A stretch of DNA of 64,000 nucleotides. Source: Entomomonas asaccharolytica. Its GTDB lineage: Bacteria; Pseudomonadota; Gammaproteobacteria; Pseudomonadales; Pseudomonadaceae. Each line of letters starts with the position of its first letter. Position 1 is the stretch's first letter. Positions 8,777-18,442 of this stretch are shown here, piece after piece. The stretch is from NCBI RefSeq assembly GCF_016653615.1, contig NZ_CP067393.1:310001-374000 (forward strand). Reading direction: 5' to 3'. The notes beneath the pieces are model-generated. The model was given only the letters and a program-made list of their open reading frames with translations. It had not been told where the DNA came from and made no database searches. The position numbers and the translations under genes are program-made.

Positions 8777-10105
8777 TTATTGCTGTTGTTTTTGAGTCTT
8801 GTAGTTAGACTCTTTTAATGCTTTCCTTGATGATGCTTTACTTTCTGTACTAACTTTATCAAATAGTTGTTTATTAGCTGCTGCACTTTGCTCGGCTTTC
8901 ATTCTTGCAGCTGGCGCAGTAACAGGTAACGCTTCCATTTGTGCCGCATTGGTTTGTAGTACTGCTTTAGCTTCTTCCACTTTGCCTTGATCCATTAATT
9001 GAATAGCACGTTCATTTTCTATAGCGGCTTTTTGGATTGCTGAGTCAACAACAATTTCATCAACTTGAGCTTGTTTTACTACATCAGCAGATTTGCTATA
9101 ACGAACAGCTATTTTTTCATCATAGTTTTCAAGTTTTTTACTGCTAAGGTTGTTATAAGAAACCTGTACTTTTGCTAAGTCTTTTTGTTGTTCTGCTGAA
9201 CCTTTCGCAGGAATAACTTCAAGTAGTACATATTTTTCTTGGTTAGAATACAGTTGGTTTAGTTTTACAGTGATAGTATTACCTGTGATTTCTCCATCTC
9301 TACCTAATAGACGAACGGGTTTAACCCCATCCGCTGTTTTAATAATAACTTCTACATCTTGTGCTACTACAGACATAACATCTTTAAATTCTTTGGTGAA
9401 GATTTTTTCTAAATCAGCTGAATGGGCTACAAAAGCATGGTTGCCATCGCTATAACCCGCAATCGCTGTCATTAAATCTTCATTATAACCTTCGCCTATA
9501 CCTATGGTGCTAATGGTAATACCTTTTTTGGCGGCTGTTCTGGCTAATTCAGAAAGTTCTTTGATAGAGGTAGGGCCAACATTGGCTTGGCCATCAGATA
9601 ATAAAATAATACGGTTAATTTGTTCTTTATCAAGGTGTTTATTAACTTGATTAATGCCTTTGCTAACACCAGCGAATAGCGCAGTCATACCGCGAGGATT
9701 GATATTTTGCTTAATTTTAGCAATTAACTTTTCTTTGTCTGTTACTTTGGTGGCGGGAATAATCACTTCCGCAGAACTGTCGTAGGTAATAACCGATAAT
9801 GTATCTTCGCTACTCAGCATATTAACTGTCATAATAGCAGCATCTCTAGCCTTTTCTATACGATCACCACTCATTGAGGTAGAGCGATCAATAACTAATG
9901 CTAAGTTAATTGGGCTGCGTTTTTTTACATCTAGTGGAAAACCAGTTAAAGAGATTTTTAGATAGTTTTTATCTTGTGCATTTTCTAATATCACAGGCGA
10001 AGCTAATTCCGATTTAATAATAATTTTAGGTGCAGCCGTAGCACTAACTATTGTCATAAGTGACAATACAGGGATAGCAAGTAGTGAAAATAGTGTTCGT
10101 TTCAT
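8777..10105 (-). CDS. Exported von Willebrand factor type A domain protein
   Basis: I choose ATG 10105 over the in-frame ATG at 10138: it has AGGAG 8 bp upstream and begins a clean signal peptide, MKRTLFSLLAIPVLSLMTIV ending in SATAA (cleavage near 25). The mature protein is periplasmic or secreted, 442 residues as precursor. The VWA domain has a complete MIDAS site: DRSTSMS (Asp73, Ser75, Ser77), GMTALFAG and LLSDGQANVG. A beta-rich region follows, then an alpha-helical C terminus rich in Ala, Lys and Gln ending in QKQQQ. There is no C-terminal anchor, lipobox or LPXTG. MIDAS-type VWA domains bind a metal and a protein partner. It precedes a kinase-regulator pair on the same strand. The function is unknown. 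Confidence 0.9.
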   Translation of the reverse strand: MKRTLFSLLAIPVLSLMTIVSATAAPKIIIKSELASPVILENAQDKNYLKISLTGFPLDVKKRSPINLALVIDRSTSMSGDRIEKARDAAIMTVNMLSSEDTLSVITYDSSAEVIIPATKVTDKEKLIAKIKQNINPRGMTALFAGVSKGINQVNKHLDKEQINRIILLSDGQANVGPTSIKELSELARTAAKKGITISTIGIGEGYNEDLMTAIAGYSDGNHAFVAHSADLEKIFTKEFKDVMSVVAQDVEVIIKTADGVKPVRLLGRDGEITGNTITVKLNQLYSNQEKYVLLEVIPAKGSAEQQKDLAKVQVSYNNLSSKKLENYDEKIAVRYSKSADVVKQAQVDEIVVDSAIQKAAIENERAIQLMDQGKVEEAKAVLQTNAAQMEALPVTAPAARMKAEQSAAANKQLFDKVSTESKASSRKALKESNYKTQKQQQ

Positions 10106-10181
10106 GATGGTACTCCTTGTGTGTAATGATAGTACCATTATCCCGTTTATGTTTTAATGAGTTGTTTGTTATCTGTATAAG

Positions 10182-10200
10182 ATTGTAAAAGAATTGTAAA
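10182..10200 (-). promoter_or_regulatory. Tandem 11-bp direct repeats upstream of the VWA gene
   Basis: ATTGTAAA occurs at 10182-10189 and again at 10193-10200, exactly 11 bp apart. On the minus strand this reads TTTACAAT twice, followed by TATACA as a possible -10. Tandem repeats with 11-bp spacing next to the -35 region are the classic binding pattern of OmpR/PhoB-class regulators. The regulator encoded at 6409-7095 is the obvious candidate, but binding is inferred. Confidence 0.45.
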
Positions 10201-10462
10201 AATAAACGGATATGTATTTAGAGTATTGATGAGTGTATTAATTGAAGAAATCAGCGTCCCTGCTATTATTTGTGGGGTTACAAATAATTTTCATCAGCAC
10301 ATCCGTGTAATACAATGTTTTCCTTAGGTGTAATGAATGTATATGAATAGGAAACATTCTAATTACAAGAAATATCATAGAATAATTAAATTAATTTAAG
10401 CTTAATTTATAGGTATAAGTTGTTAATTAAAAAACGAGGAAAGGGAACAAGAAGAGATGGAT

Positions 10463-10493
10463 AAAACTAGAGGCTACAAGTTATGTAGCCTCT
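10463..10493 (-). terminator. Terminator of the DUF945 gene pair
   Basis: Perfect 10-bp stem AGAGGCTACA (10469-10478) / TGTAGCCTCT (10484-10493) with a 5-base loop, followed on the minus strand by AGTTTTAT. It lies 11 bp past the stop of the downstream DUF945 gene. Confidence 0.85.
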
Positions 10494-10504
10494 GTAATAT
10501 GAAA

Positions 10505-11857
10505 CTAGAATAGGCCGCTAGGTAATATATAATATATATTTTGTTGTAGCTCTGGATCAGGTTGACCATTGCTATAGAATTGACCTTGTTTGAATTCGAA
10601 CTTACCGGAGAACTTACCATTATTTAAAATAAAACGGTTGTTCTCAGTAATACCCATAATAAATTCATCTTTATTTATACGTAGTTGGCCTTCATTTACT
10701 ACTTCATCTAATAAACTTTCAGAGAAGCTTGGAGTAACGGTTATTTCTAAGCGATTCATAGCATTCATGGCTAGGCTCATCATGTCCGTTGCCGTATCAG
10801 CGGTTGCTAATTTAGCTTCTGCATTTATATTTGCATCACCTTGTTTACTAGTAATTAATGCATGGGCTGTAATGCTAGGTGTGCCTTGTAATGCAGCAAT
10901 AACAAAAGGTTCTCCTATACGCATTACTTCGCTGTCTGATGGTGTTCTACCTTGTTGTTGAATTTCATCTACTTTCTTGAGGAAATCAACAAAAGGTTTT
11001 TTAGGAATACCATTAAAACCAATGCCAAACTCTACTAAATCACTATCTGCTGTAGTAATACGAAGGTCTTGAGGTACTACAATATTAGTGAATTTTAAAG
11101 TAGAGTTATAACCTAGATTAGCTTTGTCATCAGTGGAAACTGCATTAAGTGCAATTTTTGAGCTATATATGCCTTCTGGTGATTGTACCAAGAACTTGTC
11201 AATATTAAGTGAGGCGTTTCCTGCCCAGTTAATAGCTGCCAATTTATCTTTATCATTACTATAAGCACTATCACCTTTTATTGTAAGGCCAAGTATTTCT
11301 ACAGATTTTCTAGTTTGGGTAAGTGAGAATTTCGGTACGTTAACATCGGTGATTATGCGATCTCCATTGATATTAAAGTTACCAGTCATTCCTCCCCAGT
11401 TTATAGTAGTTGAAGGGTCGGTAGGGTCTGGCTTATTATTAATTTCAGCAGAGTAAAGTTCAATAGATTTCACTCCAGAAAAACCAACATTAGTAGTGAC
11501 TAATATAGGTTGTTTACCTGCAAATAAACTATCAACAACTTGTTTCTGTTGGTCATTAAATACAATGTTCGTTTGTATTTTTCCTATGCCAAAATAGCTA
11601 AAAGGACCATGAGTAATTTTATGTTCTAAAGGAATTTTTTCGCGATCCACAGTTAGCACTGTTTTTGCTGTAGAGGAAAACCACCCTTTTGAATACTCAG
11701 TTTTTTCTAATGTTAGGCTTGGATCCATTTGTTTTAAAGCTACTTGAAACTCTTTTATTTGGTTATCAAATTTGCTTTCAATAGCGCTACCACAAAAATA
11801 TGGGCTGGCAGCACCAACTAAAACAACGATCCCTCCAATAATAATACCCTTATTCAA
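10505..11857 (-). CDS. DUF945/YdgA-family envelope protein (first of tandem pair)
   Basis: 450 residues. An N-terminal hydrophobic helix (about 3-21) anchors or exports the protein, and the bulk is periplasmic, beta-rich and polar. The family hallmark follows the helix: a segment with YSKGWFSSTAKT at about 55-66, then HKITHGPFSYFGIGKI. YdgA/DUF945 proteins are widespread in gammaproteobacteria and poorly characterised. The gene lies 18 bp downstream of a second DUF945 gene on the same strand and ends in a strong hairpin, so the two form a two-gene operon. The two proteins share the N-terminal architecture but differ in length and in much of their sequence, indicating an old duplication. No enzymatic motif is visible. 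Confidence 0.88.
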   Translation of the reverse strand: MNKGIIIGGIVVLVGAASPYFCGSAIESKFDNQIKEFQVALKQMDPSLTLEKTEYSKGWFSSTAKTVLTVDREKIPLEHKITHGPFSYFGIGKIQTNIVFNDQQKQVVDSLFAGKQPILVTTNVGFSGVKSIELYSAEINNKPDPTDPSTTINWGGMTGNFNINGDRIITDVNVPKFSLTQTRKSVEILGLTIKGDSAYSNDKDKLAAINWAGNASLNIDKFLVQSPEGIYSSKIALNAVSTDDKANLGYNSTLKFTNIVVPQDLRITTADSDLVEFGIGFNGIPKKPFVDFLKKVDEIQQQGRTPSDSEVMRIGEPFVIAALQGTPSITAHALITSKQGDANINAEAKLATADTATDMMSLAMNAMNRLEITVTPSFSESLLDEVVNEGQLRINKDEFIMGITENNRFILNNGKFSGKFEFKQGQFYSNGQPDPELQQNIYYILPSGLF

Positions 11858-11875
11858 AATATATGCTCCTATATA

Positions 11876-13534
11876 TTAAAACTGTCTAAATTCTTGTGAA
11901 TATTTTTGTAAAAAAGTGGGGTCAAGTACTCCGTTGACATGGAAGTCGCTATCTTTAAATTCAACTTCTACGGAGTATTGGCCATTATTATCAATAATAG
12001 GAAAACGCTGTTTAGCTTCGCGTTTTAAATCAACTAACTGTTCTTCATCAAGTCCAACTAGTAATGCAATAGCATCAATAAGTGACTCAGCAATATTTAT
12101 AGAAAGCTTAGCATTTATGCGAGGTAAGGCTCCTATGACTAGCTGTTGAATATTAGTAGTGCTAGCGTCAGGTTTAACAAGGGAAGCTTTAAAACTAATA
12201 TTCGCATCCCCTTTATTACCCTGTAATTTAAAGTCAGCAGTAACTTCTGGTGTGTTTTGTAAAGTAGCCACTGCAAGATCTTGTCCTGATGATATAAGTT
12301 TACTTTGATATTGCATCATAATTGCATAAGTATCATCAGTGCTGTATTTATCAAATCCTTTATTAAAGTTTGATATAAAACTGTGTTTGATAAAATCAAT
12401 ATAGTTCGCTAAAAGGATAGACAGTTGCTCTTTTGGCAAGCCATTAATTTGATAGCTTAATTCACTATTATTAATAAAGTTGTCATAGTTAGCAGCTTGA
12501 ATATTAATATTAGAGGCTCTATAAAGTTCACGATAGCCTATTTTTTTATCATTATCCATTGATTGCTGTTCTTGATGGTAATCAAGCGCAACTTGGATTG
12601 CTTCTTCTGGGTTGTTAAATTTAATATTCTTTGCTGATGCAACTATCTTGGAACTCCAATCTGCTTCTTTTAGGTTGCTTCTTAAGATCCAGAAGGGGTC
12701 AACAGCGTCACTATTTATATTAATGCTGTTAGTAGAAAACGAGTAAACATCAGCTTTACCCATAATATTTTCAATTGCAAAGTTACTGGTGTAATTATTA
12801 TTGTTAGTTTTTATCTGAGTAGTAATATTATTTATTTGAATATTTACAGGTTGGCTTTCATTTAAAAGATCAAAGGTTATTTTGCCAATGCTTGCGTCAC
12901 TATCCATTTTGAAGTTTTTAGATAATACTAAGTTTAACTCATTATCAAGAAAGCGATCACCTTTACCTTGACTCTTAATATTTTCAATTGAGAGAGTACC
13001 ATTACCCTCTTTGAAAACAAATTTAGGCAGTGAAAAAGTAGAGCTTACAGTGTTTTTGGTAATATCAGAAGAAAACTCTAGGCCCTGCCAAACAATTTTT
13101 ACTTTGGGATTATTTGGTAATTCTTTTTCACCAAAAGCAGGAGATTGAATATTTAAATGAGTAGTACCTGAGAAACCTAATTTAGTGGTAATGGAATAAG
13201 GTTTTTTACCATCAAATAAGGTCGCTAGTTCCTTTTCTGCTTTTTCTGATATTTTAAATGCACTATCAATTTGCGCTACACCAAAAGTACAGTATGGGCC
13301 ATGTGTAATATGATGGTTCATTACCACATCACCCACTGTTGTTTTAGCGGATGAGCTAAACCAACCCGAATGGTATTCTAGTTTAATAAGATCTTTTTGG
13401 TGAAAAACTTTTTCTAGTTTACTGTTTACAAGCGCTACTTTATTCTCAAATTGTTTTTCTATTATCTTCCCTGTAATAAAGGGCGCAATAATTATTGCAG
13501 CAACGATAACTAGTATAACAACTATCTTTTTCAT
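11876..13534 (-). CDS. DUF945/YdgA-family envelope protein (second of tandem pair)
   Basis: 552 residues, about 100 longer than its neighbour. It starts with a hydrophobic helix (about 3-21) and then carries the same family signature: YHSGWFSSSAKT near 53-64, then HHITHGPYCTFGVAQI. The extra length is in the middle of the periplasmic region, which is rich in Asn, Ser and Lys. The C-terminal regions of the two paralogues align again around ITENNRF here versus IDNNGQY, followed in both by a GKF/VEF strand and a terminal NG-x-x-DP motif. It is first in the operon, immediately after the terminator of the fda operon. The function is unknown; an envelope role is inferred from topology. Confidence 0.87.
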   Translation of the reverse strand: MKKIVVILVIVAAIIIAPFITGKIIEKQFENKVALVNSKLEKVFHQKDLIKLEYHSGWFSSSAKTTVGDVVMNHHITHGPYCTFGVAQIDSAFKISEKAEKELATLFDGKKPYSITTKLGFSGTTHLNIQSPAFGEKELPNNPKVKIVWQGLEFSSDITKNTVSSTFSLPKFVFKEGNGTLSIENIKSQGKGDRFLDNELNLVLSKNFKMDSDASIGKITFDLLNESQPVNIQINNITTQIKTNNNNYTSNFAIENIMGKADVYSFSTNSININSDAVDPFWILRSNLKEADWSSKIVASAKNIKFNNPEEAIQVALDYHQEQQSMDNDKKIGYRELYRASNINIQAANYDNFINNSELSYQINGLPKEQLSILLANYIDFIKHSFISNFNKGFDKYSTDDTYAIMMQYQSKLISSGQDLAVATLQNTPEVTADFKLQGNKGDANISFKASLVKPDASTTNIQQLVIGALPRINAKLSINIAESLIDAIALLVGLDEEQLVDLKREAKQRFPIIDNNGQYSVEVEFKDSDFHVNGVLDPTFLQKYSQEFRQF

Positions 13535-13555
13535 GTCATATCGTCCTTTGGATGG

Positions 13556-13590
13556 TAAAAAACTAAATCCAGCCTAGGGGCTGGATTTAG
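13556..13590 (-). terminator. Terminator of the tkt-pgk-mliC-fda operon
   Basis: Perfect 12-bp stem CTAAATCCAGCC (13563-13574) / GGCTGGATTTAG (13579-13590) with a TAGG tetraloop, followed on the minus strand by six T. It lies 75 bp past the fda stop and just before the DUF945 genes, so it separates the two operons. Confidence 0.92.
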
Positions 13591-13664
13591 ACATACCTTA
13601 TACTATAGCACAGAGCGTTTTTCTTGTTTAAGGTTTTATATACGATATCTGTGCATATTAAGCT

Positions 13665-14729
13665 TTAATTAATCTTGGGCTTTAAATCACCTTTTGCATA
13701 ACGATTAGCCATTACTTCTAGAGTCACAGGTTTAATTTTTGAGCCATTTCCAGCTGAACCAAATGCTTCATAGCGAGCTATACAGATATCGCGCATAGCT
13801 TCTATGGTTTTAGCAAAATATTTACGTGGATCAAACTCACTAGGATGTTGTGCTAAGAAACGACGAATAGCCCCAGTTGAGGCTAAACGCAGGTCTGTAT
13901 CAATGTTGACTTTGCGTACCCCATATTTAATACCTTCAACAATTTCTTCTACAGGTACGCCATAAGTTTCAGGGATTTCTCCACCAAACTCATTAATCAC
14001 TTTTAACCATTCTTGAGGTACAGAGCTAGAGCCATGCATAACTAAGTGGGTATCAGGAATGCGCGCATGAATTTCTTTAATGCGCGCAATAGATAAGGTA
14101 TCACCAGTAGGTGGTTTAGTGAATTTATAGGCTCCATGACTGGTACCAATCGCAATAGCTAAAGCATCTACTTCTGTAGCTTTTACAAATTGAGCTGCTT
14201 CTTCTGGGTCAGTGAGTAATTGGCTATGGTCTAAAACACCTTCTGCACCAATACCATCTTCCTCGCCTGCCATTCCTGTTTCTAAACTACCTAAACAGCC
14301 AAGTTCACCTTCTACTGAAACACCACAGGCATGTGCCATATAGACAGTTTGTTGGGTTACACGAACATTGTAATCATAATCTGTTGGGGTTTTGCCATCT
14401 TCGCCTAATGAACCATCCATCATGACGGATGAAAAACCTAATTGGATAGAACGTTGGCAAACAGCAGGACTAGTTCCATGATCTTGGTGCATCACAACAG
14501 GGATATGTGGAAATTCTTCTACAGCGGCTAAAATAAGGTGTCTTAAAAAAGGAGCACCTGCATATTTTCTAGCACCTGCTGAGGCTTGAACAATAACAGG
14601 AGAGTCTGTTTTATCCGCTGCTTCCATAATGGCGCGCATTTGTTCAAGGTTATTTACATTAAAAGCAGGAATGCCATAGCCATATTCTGCTGCGTGGTCT
14701 AGCATTTGTCTCATACTAATTAATGCCAT
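13665..14729 (-). CDS. fda: Class II fructose-1,6-bisphosphate aldolase
   Basis: This zinc-dependent aldolase interconverts fructose 1,6-bisphosphate with glyceraldehyde 3-phosphate and dihydroxyacetone phosphate in glycolysis and gluconeogenesis. The 354 residues match the Calvin-type class II subfamily used by Pseudomonas. Visible signatures are [13 protein letters not shown] near the N terminus, [10 protein letters not shown] with a zinc-ligand histidine, [10 protein letters not shown], and VMHGSSSVP. The C-terminal [11 protein letters not shown] loop completes the active site. It is the last gene of a block that also encodes transketolase and phosphoglycerate kinase, and a strong hairpin follows. 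Pseudomonads run this enzyme mainly in the gluconeogenic direction. Confidence 0.98.
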   Translation of the reverse strand: MALISMRQMLDHAAEYGYGIPAFNVNNLEQMRAIMEAADKTDSPVIVQASAGARKYAGAPFLRHLILAAVEEFPHIPVVMHQDHGTSPAVCQRSIQLGFSSVMMDGSLGEDGKTPTDYDYNVRVTQQTVYMAHACGVSVEGELGCLGSLETGMAGEEDGIGAEGVLDHSQLLTDPEEAAQFVKATEVDALAIAIGTSHGAYKFTKPPTGDTLSIARIKEIHARIPDTHLVMHGSSSVPQEWLKVINEFGGEIPETYGVPVEEIVEGIKYGVRKVNIDTDLRLASTGAIRRFLAQHPSEFDPRKYFAKTIEAMRDICIARYEAFGSAGNGSKIKPVTLEVMANRYAKGDLKPKIN

Positions 14730-14780
14730 CTTTAAAGTATCTCCTACATTTGAAATCTATTATTTAGTAACTGGTCTTAT

Positions 14781-15116
14781 TTATCTACAATTTTGACCAA
14801 TTATCTCATCATTACCAGCCCAAAATATTTCACCAGTTTGATTTTTAACTCTAAAGGCAAGTTCGCCATTGGAGTAAAGTGTACCAATATCTGTAGTGTA
14901 TATTTTATTTAGAATATATAGTTTTTGACCATTATCTAAACGTAATTGGATTTTGTTAGCGGTTAAGTCTTCTGCTTTCCATTCTACAATAGTCCCTGTA
15001 TCACAGGTCCATTGATAATTAGGTACAGTGGTAGGTGTTGTTTCTGTTTCATCATGGCTACAGCTAAGCAAAAATATGACACTTATTACTAAGCTGATTA
15101 ACTGTAAAATTTTCAT
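14781..15116 (-). CDS. MliC-like lipoprotein (putative C-type lysozyme inhibitor)
   Basis: 111 residues with a lipoprotein signal peptide: the hydrophobic stretch LQLISLVISVIFLLSC places the lipobox cysteine at residue 19. The mature part is short and resembles the MliC/PliC fold: a first cysteine in YQWTCDTG (Cys38), a strand-rich middle, TLYSNGELAFRVKNQTGEIFW, and a final cysteine at 110, which could form the domain-closing disulfide. MliC proteins bind C-type lysozyme and protect peptidoglycan in animal hosts. In Pseudomonas a small protein gene occupies this same slot between pgk and fda, which supports the assignment. For a gut-associated bacterium such an inhibitor would make sense, but activity is inferred from fold pattern only. 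Confidence 0.7.
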   Translation of the reverse strand: MKILQLISLVISVIFLLSCSHDETETTPTTVPNYQWTCDTGTIVEWKAEDLTANKIQLRLDNGQKLYILNKIYTTDIGTLYSNGELAFRVKNQTGEIFWAGNDEIIGQNCR

Positions 15117-15247
15117 CTATTGTTCTCAACGATTAGTATGATTCATTAATAGAGATCATTTGTTAAGTCGAAGTAACTTTATGATTAAAGCTACTTTTTT
15201 ACCATTAAATAGCAAAACAGTATTATTACCTATTCACTTTTCGTATA

Positions 15248-16417
15248 TCATGCGTTTTTTGCCCGTTGCTCTAAGATAGCTACGGCTGGCAATACTTTCC
15301 CCTCCACGAACTCTAAGAAAGCCCCGCCACCTGTTGAAATATAAGATATTTGTTCTGTTACACCGAATTTATCGATTGCGGCTAAGGTATCACCACCCCC
15401 TGCAATGGAGAAAGCGTTACTTGTTGCAATTGCCTTGGCAAGTGTTTCAGTACCTTTGGCAAATTGATCAAATTCAAATACACCAACTGGGCCATTCCAT
15501 AAGATCGTTTTACATGTACTTAATAGCTGTGCAAAATGAGCCGCTGTTTTTGGGCCAATATCCAAAATCATATCATCATCAGTTACATCATTAATGTCTT
15601 TAACAGTTGCTTCTGCATCAGCAGCAAAAGCTTTCGCCACAACAACATCAGTAGGTAATGGCACATTCACTTGTTGCGCTATTTGCTTAGCCGTATCCAC
15701 TAATTCAGGCTCGTAAAGTGATTTACCAACAGGATAACCAGCAGCAGCTAAGAAAGTATTAGCAATACCTCCACCTACAATTAATTGATCACAAATCTTA
15801 GCTAAAGAATTAAGTACATCTAATTTAGTGGAAACTTTAGAACCTGCCACAATAGCAGCCATTGGTTTAGCAGGATTGGATAATGCTTTAGCAAGCGCTT
15901 CTAGTTCAGCGCTTAATAAAGGACCTGCTGCGGCTATTTTGGCAAATTTTGCTACCCCATGAGTAGAGGCTTGTGCGCGGTGAGCTGTACCAAAGGCATC
16001 CATTACAAAGACGTCGCACAGATTAGCATATTGTTGTGCTAACTGATCGTTGTCTTTCTTTTCACCTTTGTTAAAGCGTACATTTTCCAATAAAACAACT
16101 TTACCTGCTTCAATTTTAATAGGCGTTTCTAAATAGTCTTTAATTAATGGTACAGGCTGCTTTAAAGCGATACTTAGGTAATTTGCCACAGGAGCAAGAC
16201 TATTTTCTTCAGAAAATATACCTTCTTCTGGTCGCCCTAAGTGAGAACATGCAATAACAGCCGCACCTTGCTTTAATGCTTGTTTAATGGTGGGTAATGA
16301 AGCTACTAATCTCGCGTCACTAGTAATGATACCGTTTTTAACAGGAACATTAAGATCTTCACGAATAAGTACTCGTTTACCCGTTAAATCAAGATCTTCC
16401 ATTTTTAAAACATGCAT
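15248..16417 (-). CDS. pgk: Phosphoglycerate kinase
   Basis: Cytoplasmic glycolytic/gluconeogenic enzyme that transfers phosphate between 1,3-bisphosphoglycerate and ADP. The 389 residues are full length. Signatures include [11 protein letters not shown] near the N terminus, [23 protein letters not shown]-like spacing of the substrate arginine, and the nucleotide-site [11 protein letters not shown] and GGGDTLAAI stretches near the C terminus. It begins 30 bp after the transketolase stop, so the two are co-transcribed. In P. aeruginosa epd lies immediately upstream of pgk, but no epd is present between tkt and pgk here. Confidence 0.98.
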   Translation of the reverse strand: MHVLKMEDLDLTGKRVLIREDLNVPVKNGIITSDARLVASLPTIKQALKQGAAVIACSHLGRPEEGIFSEENSLAPVANYLSIALKQPVPLIKDYLETPIKIEAGKVVLLENVRFNKGEKKDNDQLAQQYANLCDVFVMDAFGTAHRAQASTHGVAKFAKIAAAGPLLSAELEALAKALSNPAKPMAAIVAGSKVSTKLDVLNSLAKICDQLIVGGGIANTFLAAAGYPVGKSLYEPELVDTAKQIAQQVNVPLPTDVVVAKAFAADAEATVKDINDVTDDDMILDIGPKTAAHFAQLLSTCKTILWNGPVGVFEFDQFAKGTETLAKAIATSNAFSIAGGGDTLAAIDKFGVTEQISYISTGGGAFLEFVEGKVLPAVAILEQRAKNA

Positions 16418-16447
16418 AGTGTTAAACCTTTTTTATTAAGTACAGTA

Positions 16448-18442
16448 TTAAAGTAATTGATTGGCAATAGCTACTACGTTTTCAACGGTAAAACCGAATT
16501 CTTTAAATAACATAGGAGCTGGCGCTGACTCACCAAAGGTTGTCATACCGATAACACGACCATTAAGACCTACATATTTATACCAGAAATCTACGTGAGC
16601 AGCTTCTATCGCTACTCTTGCTGCAACATCACTAGGTAATACAGCTTCTTTATAGGCCATTTCTTGACGATCAAACACAGAGGTACATGGCATTGCAACA
16701 ACACGTACTTTTTTACCCTGTACTGTTAATTCTTCGTAAGCTTGTGTAGCTAGTTCTACTTCAGAACCTGTAGCAATTAAAATAAGCTCTGGTTTACCTT
16801 GGCAGTCTTTTAGGATATAACCACCTTTCTCAATATTGGCAATTTGCTCATTAGTACGTATTTGATGTTGTAGATTCTGACGTGAGAATACTAGGGAAGT
16901 AGGGCCATCTTCACGAGCAATCGCTAATTTCCAAGCAACCGCAGATTCAACAGCATCACAGGGGCGCCAAGTATCTAAGTTAGGTGTTAAGCGTAAACTG
17001 GCTAGTTGCTCGATAGGTTGATGAGTAGGGCCATCTTCGCCTAAGCCAATAGAGTCATGGGTGAACACGTAGATGACGCGTTGTTTCATCAATGCTGACA
17101 TACGTACAGCATTACGTGCATACTCCATGAAAATGAGGAATGTTGCGCCATAAGGGATAAAACCACCATGTAAAGCAATACCATTCATCATGGCGCTCAT
17201 ACCAAATTCACGAACACCATAAAACACATAGTTGCCACTGGCATCATCTGGGCCAATGCCTTTACAACCTTTCCATAATGTTAGGTTGGAACCTGCTAAG
17301 TCAGCAGAACCACCTAGTAGTTCAGGTAATAAAGGACCATAGGCATCTAAAGCGTTTTGGCTCGCTTTACGGCTAGCAATGGTTTCTGCTTTATTAGCAA
17401 TTTCAGCAATATATTGATCTGCTTTTTCTAAGAAATCTTCGGGCAATTCACGCCATACTCGGCGTTCAAATTCTGCCGTTAATTCTGGGAATTGCTTTTT
17501 GTATTCAAAGAATAAGGTATTCCAAGCTTTTTCTGCATCAGTGCCTGCGTGTTTGTGATCCCAAGCGGCATAAATATCATGAGGGATATCAAAAGGTGCG
17601 TGTGGCCAATTTAATGCATCACGGGTAATTGATATTTCATCAGCACCTAGTGGAGCGCCATGACTGCTTTCTTTACCTTGTTTATTAGGCGAACCAAAAC
17701 CAATAATAGTTTTACAACATATAAGTGTAGGTTTAGTTGTTTCTGCCTTGGCTGTTTCAATGGCTATTTTGATTTCTTCAGCATCATGTCCATTTACATT
17801 GCGAATTACTTGCCAGCCATAAGACTCAAAGCGAAGAGCGGAGTCATCAGTAAACCAACCTTCAACTTCTCCATCAATAGAAATACCATTGTCGTCATAG
17901 AAAGCGATTAATTTACCTAGCTCTAAGGTGCCTGCTAATGAGCTGGCTTCATGTGAAATACCTTCCATAAGACAGCCATCACCTAAAAATACATAAGTAT
18001 GGTGATCAACTAATGGGAATTCGGGTTTATTAAATTGGGCTGCCAGTACTTTTTCAGCAATTGCCATGCCTACAGCATTAGCTAATCCTTGACCTAAGGG
18101 GCCTGTAGTAGTTTCCACACCAACTGTATAGCCAAACTCTGGATGGCCTGGTGTGCGAGATTTAAATTGTCTGAAATTTTTTAGATCATTAATAGATAGG
18201 TTATAACCTGATAAATGAAGTAAAGAATAAAGCAACATTGAGCCATGACCATTGGAAAGCACAAAACGGTCACGGTTAAACCAATCAGGATTTAAAGGAT
18301 TATGCTTTAAAAAACCACGCCATAAAACTTCTGCAATATCGGCCATTCCTAGGGGGGCACCTGGGTGACCACTATTGGCTTTTTGAACAGCATCCATACT
18401 TAAGGCTCGGATAGCATTAGCGCACTCACGATGGCTTGGCAT
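16448..18442 (-). CDS. tkt: Transketolase
   Basis: Thiamine-diphosphate enzyme of the pentose phosphate pathway that moves two-carbon units between sugar phosphates. 664 residues, normal for the bacterial enzyme. Seen in order: [20 protein letters not shown], the ThDP motif beginning GDGCLMEG and ending in the Asn/Asp-rich DDNGISIDG stretch, the central pyrimidine domain with [19 protein letters not shown] and [16 protein letters not shown], and the C-terminal domain. It is the first gene of the operon. The start lies behind GGAGAT on the minus strand, and a TATAAT on that strand at 18558-18563 could be its -10 box. It supplies erythrose 4-phosphate for the aromatic and vitamin B6 routes. Confidence 0.98.
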   Translation of the reverse strand: MPSHRECANAIRALSMDAVQKANSGHPGAPLGMADIAEVLWRGFLKHNPLNPDWFNRDRFVLSNGHGSMLLYSLLHLSGYNLSINDLKNFRQFKSRTPGHPEFGYTVGVETTTGPLGQGLANAVGMAIAEKVLAAQFNKPEFPLVDHHTYVFLGDGCLMEGISHEASSLAGTLELGKLIAFYDDNGISIDGEVEGWFTDDSALRFESYGWQVIRNVNGHDAEEIKIAIETAKAETTKPTLICCKTIIGFGSPNKQGKESSHGAPLGADEISITRDALNWPHAPFDIPHDIYAAWDHKHAGTDAEKAWNTLFFEYKKQFPELTAEFERRVWRELPEDFLEKADQYIAEIANKAETIASRKASQNALDAYGPLLPELLGGSADLAGSNLTLWKGCKGIGPDDASGNYVFYGVREFGMSAMMNGIALHGGFIPYGATFLIFMEYARNAVRMSALMKQRVIYVFTHDSIGLGEDGPTHQPIEQLASLRLTPNLDTWRPCDAVESAVAWKLAIAREDGPTSLVFSRQNLQHQIRTNEQIANIEKGGYILKDCQGKPELILIATGSEVELATQAYEELTVQGKKVRVVAMPCTSVFDRQEMAYKEAVLPSDVAARVAIEAAHVDFWYKYVGLNGRVIGMTTFGESAPAPMLFKEFGFTVENVVAIANQLL

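Larger units (their letters stand above)
10139..10504. other. Intergenic region upstream of the VWA gene; possible 32-codon ORF
   Basis: This 366-bp stretch holds the VWA promoter region with its 11-bp repeats, and at the other end the DUF945 terminator. Between them a 32-codon frame runs on the plus strand from ATG 10229 to TAG 10325-10327 (starting MSVLIEEISVPAIICGV). It has no good ribosome site and I do not call it a gene. The remainder is A+T-rich with nothing recognisable. Confidence 0.4.
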
